This document shows positions 1 through 10,054 of a stretch of DNA of 64,000 bases, one piece after another. This stretch comes from Bacteroidota bacterium (GTDB lineage Bacteria > Bacteroidota > Bacteroidia > Chitinophagales > Chitinophagaceae), in the NCBI GenBank assembly GCA_947460175.1, contig CANHGW010000004.1, positions 1 through 64,000 on the forward strand, given 5' to 3'. The notes under the pieces are model-generated. The model saw nothing but the letters and a program-made list of their open reading frames with translations. It was not told the DNA's origin and did no database searches. Within the stretch, counting starts at the first letter, position 1. The number at the start of each line of letters is the position of its first letter. Made by a program: the position numbers and the translations under genes.

Positions 1-2759
1 TAACTCAAACCATTCCAACTAAGGAAGGTGTACCACCTTATAGTCAAATTTACTCACTTGAAACAGATACAAATGGCTATATATATATAGCCACAGATAA
101 TGGTCTCTATATTTATAATGGAGCTGAAATTGAAGTTTTCCACCCTAGCTTAATTGGTAACAACAGGCAATTTATTGGTTTCTACAAAGACGGAAATAAT
201 ATATATGCTTTACCACTCAATTATAAAATTATAAAAATTACAAATGGAAGAACTCATCAATTTAAAGAAATAAATTATGGCAACAACAACTACAGCGTTT
301 TTTCGGCCTATACAAATGCGAATAATGAATTAGAATTTATAGCTGCTGAAGAATATACATATCGATCACTATTGAGATTGACAAAGGACGATCAACTCAT
401 ACTTAAAGAAAAACAGATTAATCAGTTTGATGTATATAAAAAACTTATTGCAATAAAAACTATTGATTCAAATCAACAAAAATTAAATAAAAAATTAAAC
501 TCATGCGAAAAGCCTCTATTATACAATAATCAATTTTTGTTTTTAAATAGCGAAATATTTAAAATTGGCAATGGAAAATCTAGATTAATAATAGATATAG
601 AAAAATATAAATTGGAAGGATCCATCTTACGCTATTTTCAATTTAATGATAATGAATTTGCAATATCCATAATGGGTAAAAACTATGGCATATACAGATT
701 TAACAATAATCGATTAGATACTCTTTATAATAAAGAACCTTGTACAGGAATCACTCAAGATAAGTTTCAAAACATATGGATAAGTACATTAAATGGAAAG
801 CTGTTAAAAATCAATAAATTTGTAACTACCAAATCTAAACAAAATTTCAAGCCATTATCTGATATTGTGAATGTATTATCGCCATGCGATAATATACTTT
901 TTATATCTGATATGAATGCTAATTTATACGAATTGAATTTAATCAATGGAAACTTGAAACTACTGGTAAAAGCTACATCAAATTATAACAAACAAAATAA
1001 TTTATACAAATTAGATGGATTTACATTTTATACAAACAATAAATCTATATATCAATTTAAAGAAAATAAATTAATCAACACAACTCCCTTGCCAATTACA
1101 CAACAAGAAAGCTCGGTGAGAGTATACACACTAAATGGCCAAAAGGTGTATATCAATAATTTTCACATGGAGTATCTACCGAAGGGATTTAAAAAATTAG
1201 AAAGAATCATTACTTCAATCAGGATTAATCAAATAGAAAAAGATGAATATGAAAATTTATGGATTGCTTCACAATCTGGATTATTCACGTTTAATCTTAA
1301 TAAAAAAATATCATTTCAAAAATATATAACCAATACAGCAATTGACTCTACATCTGTCAACTCAATTATTTTATTAAAAAGCTATTTATTTTTATTATGC
1401 AATGGGATTATCTACAAATACAATATTGCGAATAAAAGTATTGAAAAAATATATACAGACAAATTAATCAAATCGCTCTTATTGCTTGATAACAATATAA
1501 TTGGGATAACTCAACATGGATATAAAATATTCAATATTTCGCTTGAAAACATTTCATCGTTTGAATTTCAAAAGGACATGATTAATGAAAAAATCAAAAA
1601 TGCCTACTGCGATCATAAACAACTTATCCTATTAAATAATTCTCAGTTATTTATAATACCTAAATCTGATTTGTCGTTAAAAAACAATGAAGAGACCAAT
1701 TTAATCATAACAAAAGCCACTTTCAACAACTCCCTTATTTCTATTGATAATAATACTAATAGCTTTTCATCTAAATGGGAAAAGTCGAATCAATTTAAAA
1801 TTGATTTTGATTTGCTTAATAATTTCATTTCGGATTTTGAAATAGGAACCTATTCTCTATTACTAGGCAAGGATACCCTTATTAAAAACACCAAACTAAC
1901 CAACAACTCTATAAATATTAATAATTTATTGCCAGGAAATTATACCATTTTAATTCAGTTAAAAAATAATATTAATCATAGAATATTCTACTACCTTCAA
2001 CCGCAATTTTACCAGACTAAGCTTTTCATTTTAATAAGCATATTATTATCGGGATTGTTGATATTTTTTATTGCAAGTTGGATATCCAGGAAATTACAAC
2101 TAATAAAATTCAACAATCAATTACAGCAAAGCAAACTATTACAACTTGAAAGTACCTCTCGATTAAATCAATTAAATCCTCACTTTATATTTAATGCACT
2201 GACCCCACTTCAAAACTACATTATTACCTCAGAGAAAGACAAAGCAGCAAAATACCTAACTCATTTTTCAAGTCTGCTTCGTAAAATGCTTATTATTTCT
2301 AGAAAAAGTACAATTTCCATTCATGAAGAAATCCAGTTTTTACAAGAATATTTATACATACAGTCTGTTGAAAAAGATCATTCATTTAAATATACAATCA
2401 ATAATTGCCTGTCAGAAAAAGATTCATTAAATTGTATGATTCCCAACATGATGATACAACCACTTGTAGAAAACGCCATCAATCATGGTATGGATTTGCG
2501 TAAAAATCAGATGGGATTACTTGAAATCACTTTTGAAAAAATAAATACATCTCAATTAAAAATTACTATTTTTGACAATGGCGAGGGGTTTGAAATTAAT
2601 GAAATTGAAAAAATAAAGGCAAATCATGCCATTGATATTATTAATGAACGACTTGAATTAATAAACAAAACGACAAAAAAAGAACTTAACAACTTAACAT
2701 TTCAAAAGACAGGAAAGGGGTTTGAATCAATTATTATTTTACCTACAACATTTTTTTAA
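1..2759 (+). CDS. Propeller-sensor histidine kinase, LytS type (5' end outside window)
   Basis: Sensor kinase of a two-component system. The frame is open from base 3, so the gene starts before the window; an ATG-less internal TTG at 372 is not the start. The N-terminal part shows beta-propeller blades of the Reg_prop kind (NGYIYIATDNGLYIYNG near base 75, QNIWISTLNGKLLKI near 775, ENLWIASQSGLFTF near 1250), then a Y_Y_Y-like domain (LLPGNYTILIQLKN), one membrane helix (about 2020-2090) and a His_kinase domain with the phospho-acceptor motif LNPHFIFNAL (about 2175). The ATPase N-box is QPLVENAINHG (about 2455) and the G-box FDNGEGF (about 2572). The propeller is predicted to be periplasmic and the kinase cytoplasmic. 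It lies 3 bp before its LytTR regulator. The ligand is unknown. Confidence 0.93.
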   Translation, partial: TQTIPTKEGVPPYSQIYSLETDTNGYIYIATDNGLYIYNGAEIEVFHPSLIGNNRQFIGFYKDGNNIYALPLNYKIIKITNGRTHQFKEINYGNNNYSVFSAYTNANNELEFIAAEEYTYRSLLRLTKDDQLILKEKQINQFDVYKKLIAIKTIDSNQQKLNKKLNSCEKPLLYNNQFLFLNSEIFKIGNGKSRLIIDIEKYKLEGSILRYFQFNDNEFAISIMGKNYGIYRFNNNRLDTLYNKEPCTGITQDKFQNIWISTLNGKLLKINKFVTTKSKQNFKPLSDIVNVLSPCDNILFISDMNANLYELNLINGNLKLLVKATSNYNKQNNLYKLDGFTFYTNNKSIYQFKENKLINTTPLPITQQESSVRVYTLNGQKVYINNFHMEYLPKGFKKLERIITSIRINQIEKDEYENLWIASQSGLFTFNLNKKISFQKYITNTAIDSTSVNSIILLKSYLFLLCNGIIYKYNIANKSIEKIYTDKLIKSLLLLDNNIIGITQHGYKIFNISLENISSFEFQKDMINEKIKNAYCDHKQLILLNNSQLFIIPKSDLSLKNNEETNLIITKATFNNSLISIDNNTNSFSSKWEKSNQFKIDFDLLNNFISDFEIGTYSLLLGKDTLIKNTKLTNNSININNLLPGNYTILIQLKNNINHRIFYYLQPQFYQTKLFILISILLSGLLIFFIASWISRKLQLIKFNNQLQQSKLLQLESTSRLNQLNPHFIFNALTPLQNYIITSEKDKAAKYLTHFSSLLRKMLIISRKSTISIHEEIQFLQEYLYIQSVEKDHSFKYTINNCLSEKDSLNCMIPNMMIQPLVENAINHGMDLRKNQMGLLEITFEKINTSQLKITIFDNGEGFEINEIEKIKANHAIDIINERLELINKTTKKELNNLTFQKTGKGFESIIILPTTFF

Positions 2760-2762
2760 ACA

Positions 2763-3535
2763 ATGAAAATTAAAGCATTTATAGTCGAAGACATATCACA
2801 TTCTATTAAAACATTAGAAATTTTATTACAAAAATACGATGAGATTGAATTGGTGGGCTTTGCTACAAATGCAGAAGAAGCTATAGAAAAATCAAAGAAT
2901 TAAAACCTGATGTATTGTTTATGGATATTAAACTTGGTAAAGATTCCGGGTTTACCGTATTAGATCAAACAAAGGGCTTTTATAAATTTGTAATTTTTAC
3001 AACTGCCTATTCTGAATACTCTCTTTCAGCATTTAATTATCAAACGCTACATTATTTGTTGAAACCAATCGATATCGACATGCTTGATAAAGCCGTTGAC
3101 AAAGTAATTAATTTTTTCGAAGCAACATCAAACACTGTCAATCCTTATGATGAAATCAACAAATTGAATCTTATTTTAAATAATAAAAATGGCAAAACTA
3201 TATTTGTCCCTGAAAAAAATAGTTGGCTTGCTATCAATACAGATCAAATTCTTTATGTTAAAGCAGAGGCTAGTTACTCATATATCAATACACTTGTCAA
3301 AAATATCAAAGTAAGTAAGAACTTAAGTGCAATGGAAAAAATGCTAGAAGGCCAAGATCATTTTTTTAGAGTTCATCGAAGTTATATTATCAATACGCTT
3401 TATATAAAATCATTAAAAAAAGGGAACGATAGTAGTATAGAATTGATTAATGGTGAAAACATTCCTATATCTCAAAATGAAAAGAATGTTTTTTTCACAA
3501 AACTTGGGGTTAAGCAAGATCAAGATGAATTATAA
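2763..3535 (+). pseudogene. LytTR-family response regulator, broken by a one-base frameshift
   Basis: Partner of the preceding kinase. The ATG at 2763 opens a receiver domain (MKIKAFIVEDISHSI) which runs into a TAA at 2901. The rest of the receiver continues in another frame from about 2891: phospho-acceptor Asp in LFMDIKLGKDSG, conserved Thr in FTTAYSEY, Lys in LLKPID. A LytTR DNA-binding domain follows (FRVHRSYIINTLYIKSL). Adding one A to the five-A run at 2887-2891 restores a single reading frame of about 257 codons, the normal length for the family. Either the gene has decayed, the A run varies between cells, or the base is a sequencing or assembly error. The domains downstream of the shift look intact, which favours a recent event or an error. 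Confidence 0.85.
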
Positions 3536-3579
3536 AATAAGCAATATTATATTTTTTATTTAGAATTCATTATAATAAC

Positions 3580-3606
3580 AAAAGCCGCTCAATGAGCGGC
3601 TTTTGT
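3580..3606. terminator. Bidirectional terminator hairpin
   Basis: GCCGCTC at 3584-3590 pairs with GAGCGGC at 3594-3600 across an AAT loop. It is flanked by AAAA on the left and TTTT on the right, so it can terminate both the + strand regulator and the - strand surface-protein gene that converge here. Confidence 0.85.
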
Positions 3607-3627
3607 ATTGAAATTACCAACTAAAAA

Positions 3628-6600
3628 CTATCGTTGTGTTTTTTGAAAACGAATGACTTTTGCTTCATTTTGCCCGTCAGAAACAATGATTGAATATATT
3701 CCTGATGCTAAATGCTCTACAGGTATAGTAACCAATTTGGTTTCATTGTTTACATCTACAGCTGAGTTGAACACTGATTTTCCTACAGCATCTATCATTT
3801 TGATTTCATACATCAATTCATCTGGCGAGCTGATTGAAACAGTGGTAGAGGTAGATGAAGGATTAGGATACAATTTAATGTCGCTAATTGCAGTACAACT
3901 AATATTCACATTTCGAATTGCTGAATATTCAAATTTGCCATCAATGTCTACAATGCGTAATCTATACTCCGTATTTCCTTTGGCTACATTTTTATCGGTA
4001 TAAGTGTAAGTTTGAGGCACTTGACTCAAACCAACAGCTGTTTTAGTTCCAATCATCTCAAAATTACTGTTCTCAACTTTTCGTTCAATTTCAAATCGTG
4101 CAACATTGAATTCTTGTGCTGTTGTCCATTCTAATCGAGCATTACAATCATTGGCAATTACGTCGAATTGATTCATGATTGCAGGTAAAGCAGCATTTGG
4201 TTTGAAGATTGTAATATAGACAGTTGCTGTATCACATACTACAGGAATTCCATTATCACATTTGCTGTAGATAAATTGATCAGGTCCATCGTAATTGTTA
4301 TTAGGTGTGTATACAAATGTTCCGTCAGTATTGAATACGACTGTTCCATTTGCAGGGTTTGATACTTGAGTGAAAGTCACTAGATGATCTTGAGGATCTG
4401 TATCATTTAATCCTACACTTCCTGGCACTGGTGTGTTTACCGATGTTACATACGCATCATCATTGGCATATGTTTGATTTGTAGAAAGTGGTATTCCTGT
4501 TACATCGATATATACATCTGCAGTATCACATGCAATTGGACTACCATTGTCACAGATATAGTATGTATACATATCTGTTCCTGTAAATCCAGGGTTTGGC
4601 GTATACGTTACTGTTCCATTCGGGTTTACAACAATCGTACCATTCGAAGGGTTTGAAATTACTACAGGTGCTCCAACAGCATCTCCTTGAGGGTCGTTAT
4701 CGTTACACTTGATACACATTGTAATAGGAGTATTAAATGGTGTCGTACCATGATCATCTTGAGCAATGACTGTATTTATACCTAGTTTGAAACCAGGTGA
4801 AACAATAATTGTTAATGTAGTAGTATCACACAAACTAATAGGTGCTGGTGAGCAAACTATGTACTGAACACTATCTCTACCAATAAATCCTGGATTAGGT
4901 GTATAGGTATAAGTACCGTCAGTATTTAATACCAAAGTTCCATTACTCATTGTTCCTAATTGTGTAAATGTACTTCCAGGAATTACATCATCATTTGTAG
5001 CAACAGTTCCAGATACCGGAATGTTCACAGTTGTTTGATTGATATCAGGATTAGCATTTTGTTGAGGTTGGTTGATGGTAATATATGCGGTAGCCGTATC
5101 ACAAACCACAGGAGTACCATTGTCACATTTGCTATATACAAATTGATCTGGGCCAGTATAGTCACCATTAGGAGTATATGTAAATGATCCATCAGGATTT
5201 AATACGACTGTTCCGTTTGATGGTCCAGTTACTAATGTAAATGTAACACCATCATTTTGTGGATCTGTATCATTTCCAGCGACACTATTATTGATTGGCG
5301 TATTCACAGGAGTTGTGTAAGCATCATCGTTTGCATATGTTTGATTGTTGGTAATTGGATTATCTACAATGGTAACATATGCATAAGCTGTATCACAAGC
5401 AGTAGGTGTGCCATTATCACAGATATAGTATTGATATACATCCTCACCTGTAAATCCAGGATTAGGCGTGTATGTAACAGTTCCGTTTGGATTTACAACC
5501 ACGGTACCATTTGAAGGATTTGCAATCACTGTTGGATTGCTAATCGTGTTTCCGTTTGGATCGCTATCGTTGCACAATAAACACATCGTTACGGGTGTAT
5601 TTACTGGAGTCGTAGCATGATCATCTTGAGCTATAATCATATTTCCAATATTTGAATACAATGGGGTTACTACAATAGTTAACGTTGTAGTATCACACAA
5701 ATTTACAGGAGCTGGTGAACATACTACGTAACTAATACTATCAGTACCTACAAAATTAGGATTAGGCGTATAGGTATAAGTACCATTAGGATTCATCACT
5801 AACGTTCCATTTTCCATTGTACCAATTGGCGTGAATGTACTTCCTGGTATTACGTTATCATTTGTTGCTACAGATCCACTAACTGGTGTATTTACAATAG
5901 TTTGGTTGATATCTGGTGTTGCATCTTGTATTGGTGCATGAATTGTAATGTAAGCAGTAGCTGTATCACATACTACTGGAGTTCCATTATCACATTTACT
6001 ATACAAGAATTGATCAGGACCTGTATAATCACCATTTGGTGTATAGGTAAATGACCCATCTGTATTCAATGTTAATGTACCATTTGAAGGTCCACTTACC
6101 AATGTAAATGTAACACCATCATTTTGAGGATCGGTATCATTGCCAGCAACGCTATTGTTAATTGGGGTATTGATATTCGTTACATATGCATCATCGTTTG
6201 CATAAGTTTGATTATCAGTAATAGGTGTTCCCACAATAGTTACATAAGCATAAGCTGTATCACATGCGGTTGGAGTGCCATTATCACAGATATAATACTG
6301 ATATACATCTTCACCTGTAAATCCTGGATTTGGGGTGTAGGTCACTGTTCCGTTTGGATTTACTGTTACTGTTCCATTGGCTGGATTTGCAATGATTGTT
6401 GGATTACTGATAGTATTACCATTCGGATCGCTATCATTGCATAATAAACACATTGATACCGGTGTATTAATAGGTGTTGTAGCATGATCATCTTGAGCCA
6501 AGACTGTATTTCCATAAGTAGAAATCAACGGAGTAACAATAATAGTCAACGTAGTTGTATCACATATCACAGTTGGTGCTGGAGAACAAGCTACATAGCT

Positions 6601-9576
6601 TATACTATCTCTTCCAACAAATCCAGGTGCTGGCGTGTAAGTATATGTTCCATCAGGATTCATTACCAACGTACCGCCATTGGCCATAGTACCTATTGGT
6701 GTGAACGAACTTCCTGGAATCACATTGTCATTAGTAGCTACAGAACCGCTTACTGGTGTATTCACTAAAGTTTGATTAATATCTGGCGTTACATCTTGTT
6801 GAGTATTGATTGTAATATAGGCTGTTGCTGTATCGCATACCACCGGAGTTCCAGTATCACATTTGCTATATACAAATTGATCAGGTCCTGTATATCCTGG
6901 GTTAGGTGTATACGTGAATGTACCATTTGGATTTAAAACTACCGTACCATTCGATGTTCCAGAAACCAATGTAAAGGTTACTCCATCATTTTGTGGATCG
7001 GTATCATTGCCCGCTACACTGTTTTCAAGAGGTGTATTGATTGGTGTAGTGTATGCATCATCATTAGCATAAGTCTGATTTTGAGTTATAGGATCGGTTG
7101 TGATAGTTACATATGCATTTGCTGTATCACAAGCCGATGGGTTATTATTATCACAAATTACATACGTATAAACATCTTCACCAAAGAAACCTGGATTTGG
7201 AGTATAAGTTACGGTTCCATTTGGATTTACTACCACACTTCCATTTGCAGGATTGGATAGAACCGTTGGATTTCCTATGGCATTACCATTTGGATCGCTA
7301 TCGTTGCACAACAAACACATTATAACCGCTGTATTGATTGGTGTAGTTGCATGATCGTCTTGCGCAATAACCGTATTATTATTGTTTGAAGTTAATGGAG
7401 TCACGACAATAGTTAATGTAGTAGTATCACAAATAACTGGTGTTGGTGAACAAGCTACATAGCTAATACTATCTCTTCCCACAAATCCAGGTGCTGGAGT
7501 ATAGGTATATGTTCCGTTTGGATTCATAACCAAAGTACCACCATTTGCCATATTACCTATTGGAGTGAATGTAGAACCAGGTAAAACATTATCATTGGTT
7601 GCAACAGATCCAGATACAGGAGTATTCACAATTGTTTGATTGATATCTGGCGTTACATCTTGTGTACGAACACCAAAATCAAAGCCTGTTAAATTTACTG
7701 TACCTGAATTGAATGTTTGAAACAATGGTGACGTGTTTTGCCATTTTGGATCTATTGCTGGAACTGGAGGCACATTACCTGTAACACCAGCTACATTAGA
7801 AACAACTATTTCTAGTCCAATCGCATTTGGTGGCACTGCTGTAAATAAATACGTGCCATCAGGATTTACAGGAACACTTTGCAATACAGTTCCTGTTAAT
7901 GGATCAACAAGAGATACATACAAAGTATTTCCTAAATTAGTTCCATTTTCACCAGCAGTAAAAATATTTGAATTCGTTCCATTGGCGCTGTTATTTATAT
8001 CATTCCAAATTGTACCTGATGCTTGCAAGCAGGCAAACAAAACAGTTGCTGAATCTTGAGCAAAAATCGCCCACCCATAGGTATTAATTGTACGTACATT
8101 TCCAAAATCATCACATTGTAAATTGGTTGTTTCATTGGCACCTACTGCAGGTGCTGGAATAGTTTGTGATATATTTCCATTACCATTCCATGCATGACAA
8201 GGGGAGATGGAACCATTGAATATATTGTCTAATCCTGCACCTGTGACATTATTTTGATTATCACCACTTCCTGAACACGAACTCCCTACATTTGTCAACT
8301 GAGAATCATCCCAAAATACTCGGATATTGGGGTTAAATATAGGTGCAATTGTTGTAAATATTAATCCATTTTTATTGATTTCGGCATCATATAAAGGCAC
8401 GTTGAAACGACCTTTGTAATATGTCAAAACCATCTTGAATTGGGTACCAGAAGGCACTGGAGCACCTAAGCCATCCAATCCATTCCATAAAATTGTATTT
8501 AAACCTGGCACAGCACCAAATTGCTCTAAAGCGACATCGGTAGTATTAGGTTGGTAGCCGTCCACTCCATTTAAATCCAGAAGCAAACGAACATCCCCTG
8601 CACCAAATACAGTGTATCGAATTTGAAAAGGTGCACTACATCCCACTATAATGGGTTGTTGCAATTGCGGATTTTGAGGTGCAACTCCTGCTGGATAAAT
8701 GGCTGGATCTGGGGTATTTACAAATAAAGTATACCCATTAGAAAAAGAAGGTGACACAGCATTATTTTGGGATCTTCGGTCCACTGCAAAGTTATTTGTA
8801 TTTGTTACACCATATTCTGTAACAGCCACATCAAAGGCAATAGGCTTGAATTCAGAGGTGAAATTTATTTTAATAATGTTACTATCTGCTGACCAAGCGT
8901 ATATTTCAGGTGCTGCATCTTGATCATAAGAAGTATAATATTGAGTTGGATTAACAGCATTAAATGCAAATTTATCACAATGTATACGACCGTTAAATCT
9001 TGTACCAGCAGAAGTTGCTATTTGCATATCCCAAAAAGGTGTAAAGCTCCATGTCCCTGTATTAGCTTGTGTATTGCCCCCATCATCACTTCTATAAATC
9101 TCAACCCAATACTCACCATTCATGGTAGGTGTAAAAGTTAAGGGAGTATAACCTCCAGGTGCAGAACCAGCAATGTTGGCACCTAGACTAGCTTCATTCC
9201 ATGTAGAAATAAACCCATTTCCACTAGAAGGTAAATTGATTTGTGCGACTTGAGTACCAAGTGGGTTAAAAACTCTCATGTAAACATTGGTAATAGCCGG
9301 ATTGAGTGCTACTGTAGAAGAATAATTTCTCCAACTAAACCCATAATAAAGATTTTCAGTATTAAAATCTGAAATTCTAAAATATAACCTATTGTCAGCT
9401 GGGCATCCTAAAAAAGTCCCCCGATTCTGACTAGGCAATAAAGACAACGCCGTAATTACTGAACTGTTTTGAGAAACGGTAGAAGTTCCTTCGGCATGTA
9501 GCTGACTTGTGGCCATTCCGAGTAGTAGGAATGCCAATAATAAATGTTTGAAAAATTTGTTGATTTTTTTAATCAT
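3628..9576 (-). CDS. Giant T9SS-exported surface protein with four copies of a three-domain Ig-like module
   Basis: A 1982-residue secreted protein, probably an adhesin or cell-surface fibre. Residues 1-28 are a signal peptide ending at LHA. The first 640 residues form a non-repeated head that includes an SdrD-B-like segment (SGTIWNDINN, NPDGTYLFTAV). Residues about 642-1793 are four copies of a module of about 289 residues, each made of three cadherin-like/tandem-95 domains: one beginning DINQT.VNTPVSGSVATND, one beginning DDHATTP and carrying MCLLCNDSDPNGN, and one beginning DDAY with NDTDPQNDGVTFT. Each ends in a TYTPNP.F.G.D strand. An FN3-like segment and a T9SS type A sorting domain (IKLYPNPSS, LASGIYSIIVSD) close the protein. 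The binding target is unknown. It has its own promoter and faces a shared terminator. Confidence 0.93.
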   Translation of the reverse strand: MIKKINKFFKHLLLAFLLLGMATSQLHAEGTSTVSQNSSVITALSLLPSQNRGTFLGCPADNRLYFRISDFNTENLYYGFSWRNYSSTVALNPAITNVYMRVFNPLGTQVAQINLPSSGNGFISTWNEASLGANIAGSAPGGYTPLTFTPTMNGEYWVEIYRSDDGGNTQANTGTWSFTPFWDMQIATSAGTRFNGRIHCDKFAFNAVNPTQYYTSYDQDAAPEIYAWSADSNIIKINFTSEFKPIAFDVAVTEYGVTNTNNFAVDRRSQNNAVSPSFSNGYTLFVNTPDPAIYPAGVAPQNPQLQQPIIVGCSAPFQIRYTVFGAGDVRLLLDLNGVDGYQPNTTDVALEQFGAVPGLNTILWNGLDGLGAPVPSGTQFKMVLTYYKGRFNVPLYDAEINKNGLIFTTIAPIFNPNIRVFWDDSQLTNVGSSCSGSGDNQNNVTGAGLDNIFNGSISPCHAWNGNGNISQTIPAPAVGANETTNLQCDDFGNVRTINTYGWAIFAQDSATVLFACLQASGTIWNDINNSANGTNSNIFTAGENGTNLGNTLYVSLVDPLTGTVLQSVPVNPDGTYLFTAVPPNAIGLEIVVSNVAGVTGNVPPVPAIDPKWQNTSPLFQTFNSGTVNLTGFDFGVRTQDVTPDINQTIVNTPVSGSVATNDNVLPGSTFTPIGNMANGGTLVMNPNGTYTYTPAPGFVGRDSISYVACSPTPVICDTTTLTIVVTPLTSNNNNTVIAQDDHATTPINTAVIMCLLCNDSDPNGNAIGNPTVLSNPANGSVVVNPNGTVTYTPNPGFFGEDVYTYVICDNNNPSACDTANAYVTITTDPITQNQTYANDDAYTTPINTPLENSVAGNDTDPQNDGVTFTLVSGTSNGTVVLNPNGTFTYTPNPGYTGPDQFVYSKCDTGTPVVCDTATAYITINTQQDVTPDINQTLVNTPVSGSVATNDNVIPGSSFTPIGTMANGGTLVMNPDGTYTYTPAPGFVGRDSISYVACSPAPTVICDTTTLTIIVTPLISTYGNTVLAQDDHATTPINTPVSMCLLCNDSDPNGNTISNPTIIANPANGTVTVNPNGTVTYTPNPGFTGEDVYQYYICDNGTPTACDTAYAYVTIVGTPITDNQTYANDDAYVTNINTPINNSVAGNDTDPQNDGVTFTLVSGPSNGTLTLNTDGSFTYTPNGDYTGPDQFLYSKCDNGTPVVCDTATAYITIHAPIQDATPDINQTIVNTPVSGSVATNDNVIPGSTFTPIGTMENGTLVMNPNGTYTYTPNPNFVGTDSISYVVCSPAPVNLCDTTTLTIVVTPLYSNIGNMIIAQDDHATTPVNTPVTMCLLCNDSDPNGNTISNPTVIANPSNGTVVVNPNGTVTYTPNPGFTGEDVYQYYICDNGTPTACDTAYAYVTIVDNPITNNQTYANDDAYTTPVNTPINNSVAGNDTDPQNDGVTFTLVTGPSNGTVVLNPDGSFTYTPNGDYTGPDQFVYSKCDNGTPVVCDTATAYITINQPQQNANPDINQTTVNIPVSGTVATNDDVIPGSTFTQLGTMSNGTLVLNTDGTYTYTPNPGFIGRDSVQYIVCSPAPISLCDTTTLTIIVSPGFKLGINTVIAQDDHGTTPFNTPITMCIKCNDNDPQGDAVGAPVVISNPSNGTIVVNPNGTVTYTPNPGFTGTDMYTYYICDNGSPIACDTADVYIDVTGIPLSTNQTYANDDAYVTSVNTPVPGSVGLNDTDPQDHLVTFTQVSNPANGTVVFNTDGTFVYTPNNNYDGPDQFIYSKCDNGIPVVCDTATVYITIFKPNAALPAIMNQFDVIANDCNARLEWTTAQEFNVARFEIERKVENSNFEMIGTKTAVGLSQVPQTYTYTDKNVAKGNTEYRLRIVDIDGKFEYSAIRNVNISCTAISDIKLYPNPSSTSTTVSISSPDELMYEIKMIDAVGKSVFNSAVDVNNETKLVTIPVEHLASGIYSIIVSDGQNEAKVIRFQKTQR
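4195..7654 (-). repeat. Four direct copies of an ~867-bp coding super-repeat
   Basis: The anchor encoding PDIN at the head of each copy lies at about 7645, 6781, 5911 and 5044, giving periods of 864, 870 and 867 bp (288-290 codons). Each copy encodes three different Ig-like domains in the same order. The fourth copy is the most divergent (for example CIKCNDNDPQGD in place of CLLCNDSDPNGN). Intragenic recombination between copies could change protein length. Confidence 0.9.
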
Positions 9577-10054
9577 AAAGTAGTTTTTAAGTGAAAGAAT
9601 AGAAAATGCTATACAGTAGGTTATAATAACACGTTCGTTTGCAAATATATTTAAAACAATTAATTTACCAAATTATAAATGTATTTGGAAAATGTTACTT
9701 CAAATAGGTATATAATTTATTTTATATATATAAATTAATTAAGTATTATAATTAATATTATGTATAATTAATTGTTCTTTACATATAATAAAGACACTAT
9801 TTTTTTTATACCTGCATAGTGCTTTTCTAAAAAATTAATTATTTAAGCAATAAATATTTTGTTATTAATATGCTAATAGAATTTAAGTAATATTAATTCA
9901 AATAAACTTTCTCTGTAAAATAAGTTGAGTTTGTTTGACTATTTACAATGAATATACCTTTTTTTAGTATTGACGAAAGCTATAACCATTCTTTTCGTTT
10001 GAATTGGTATAAACAAAAGCCAAAACGTGTTTGAAAATGAATTTTGTTAATGAA
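9577..10054. other. AT-rich intergenic region, 478 bp
   Basis: Apart from the promoter at 9642-9671 this gap is very AT-rich, with TATATA and AATTAATT runs around 9700-9800. It holds no recognisable gene. A 28-codon frame starting at ATG 9948 (MNIPFFSIDESYNH...) is open, but it has no promoter or ribosome-binding signal that I can see. Confidence 0.6.
9642..9671 (-). promoter_or_regulatory. Bacteroidota promoter of the giant surface-protein gene
   Basis: On the minus strand TTG (9671-9669), exactly 19 bases, then TATATTTG (9649-9642) match the Bacteroidota sigma factor consensus TTG-N19-TAnnTTTG. The predicted transcript starts near 9636 and leaves a leader of about 60 bases before the ATG at 9576. 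Confidence 0.75.

Noticed and set aside
372-374. TTG 372 as the start of the histidine kinase
   Set aside because: The frame is open back to base 3 and encodes a further propeller blade.
2887-2891. Programmed -1 frameshifting in the LytTR gene
   Set aside because: The AAA codon could re-pair after slipping, but a five-A run is short, there is no downstream hairpin that I can see, and response regulators are not known to use it; an indel is simpler.
4195-7654. Regular repeats that might suggest a CRISPR array
   Set aside because: The period is about 867 bp and the repeat is in-frame protein-coding; no short identical repeats with unique spacers exist.
4474-9141. Many + strand open frames opposite the giant surface-protein gene
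   Set aside because: They are shadows of the repeated minus-strand coding sequence, rich in Cys/Ile/Ser with no family motif; the minus frame has a signal peptide, a promoter and a sorting domain.
9948-10034. 28-codon open frame in the 478-bp gap
   Set aside because: No promoter box, no known family and a length expected by chance; mentioned only in the gap description.
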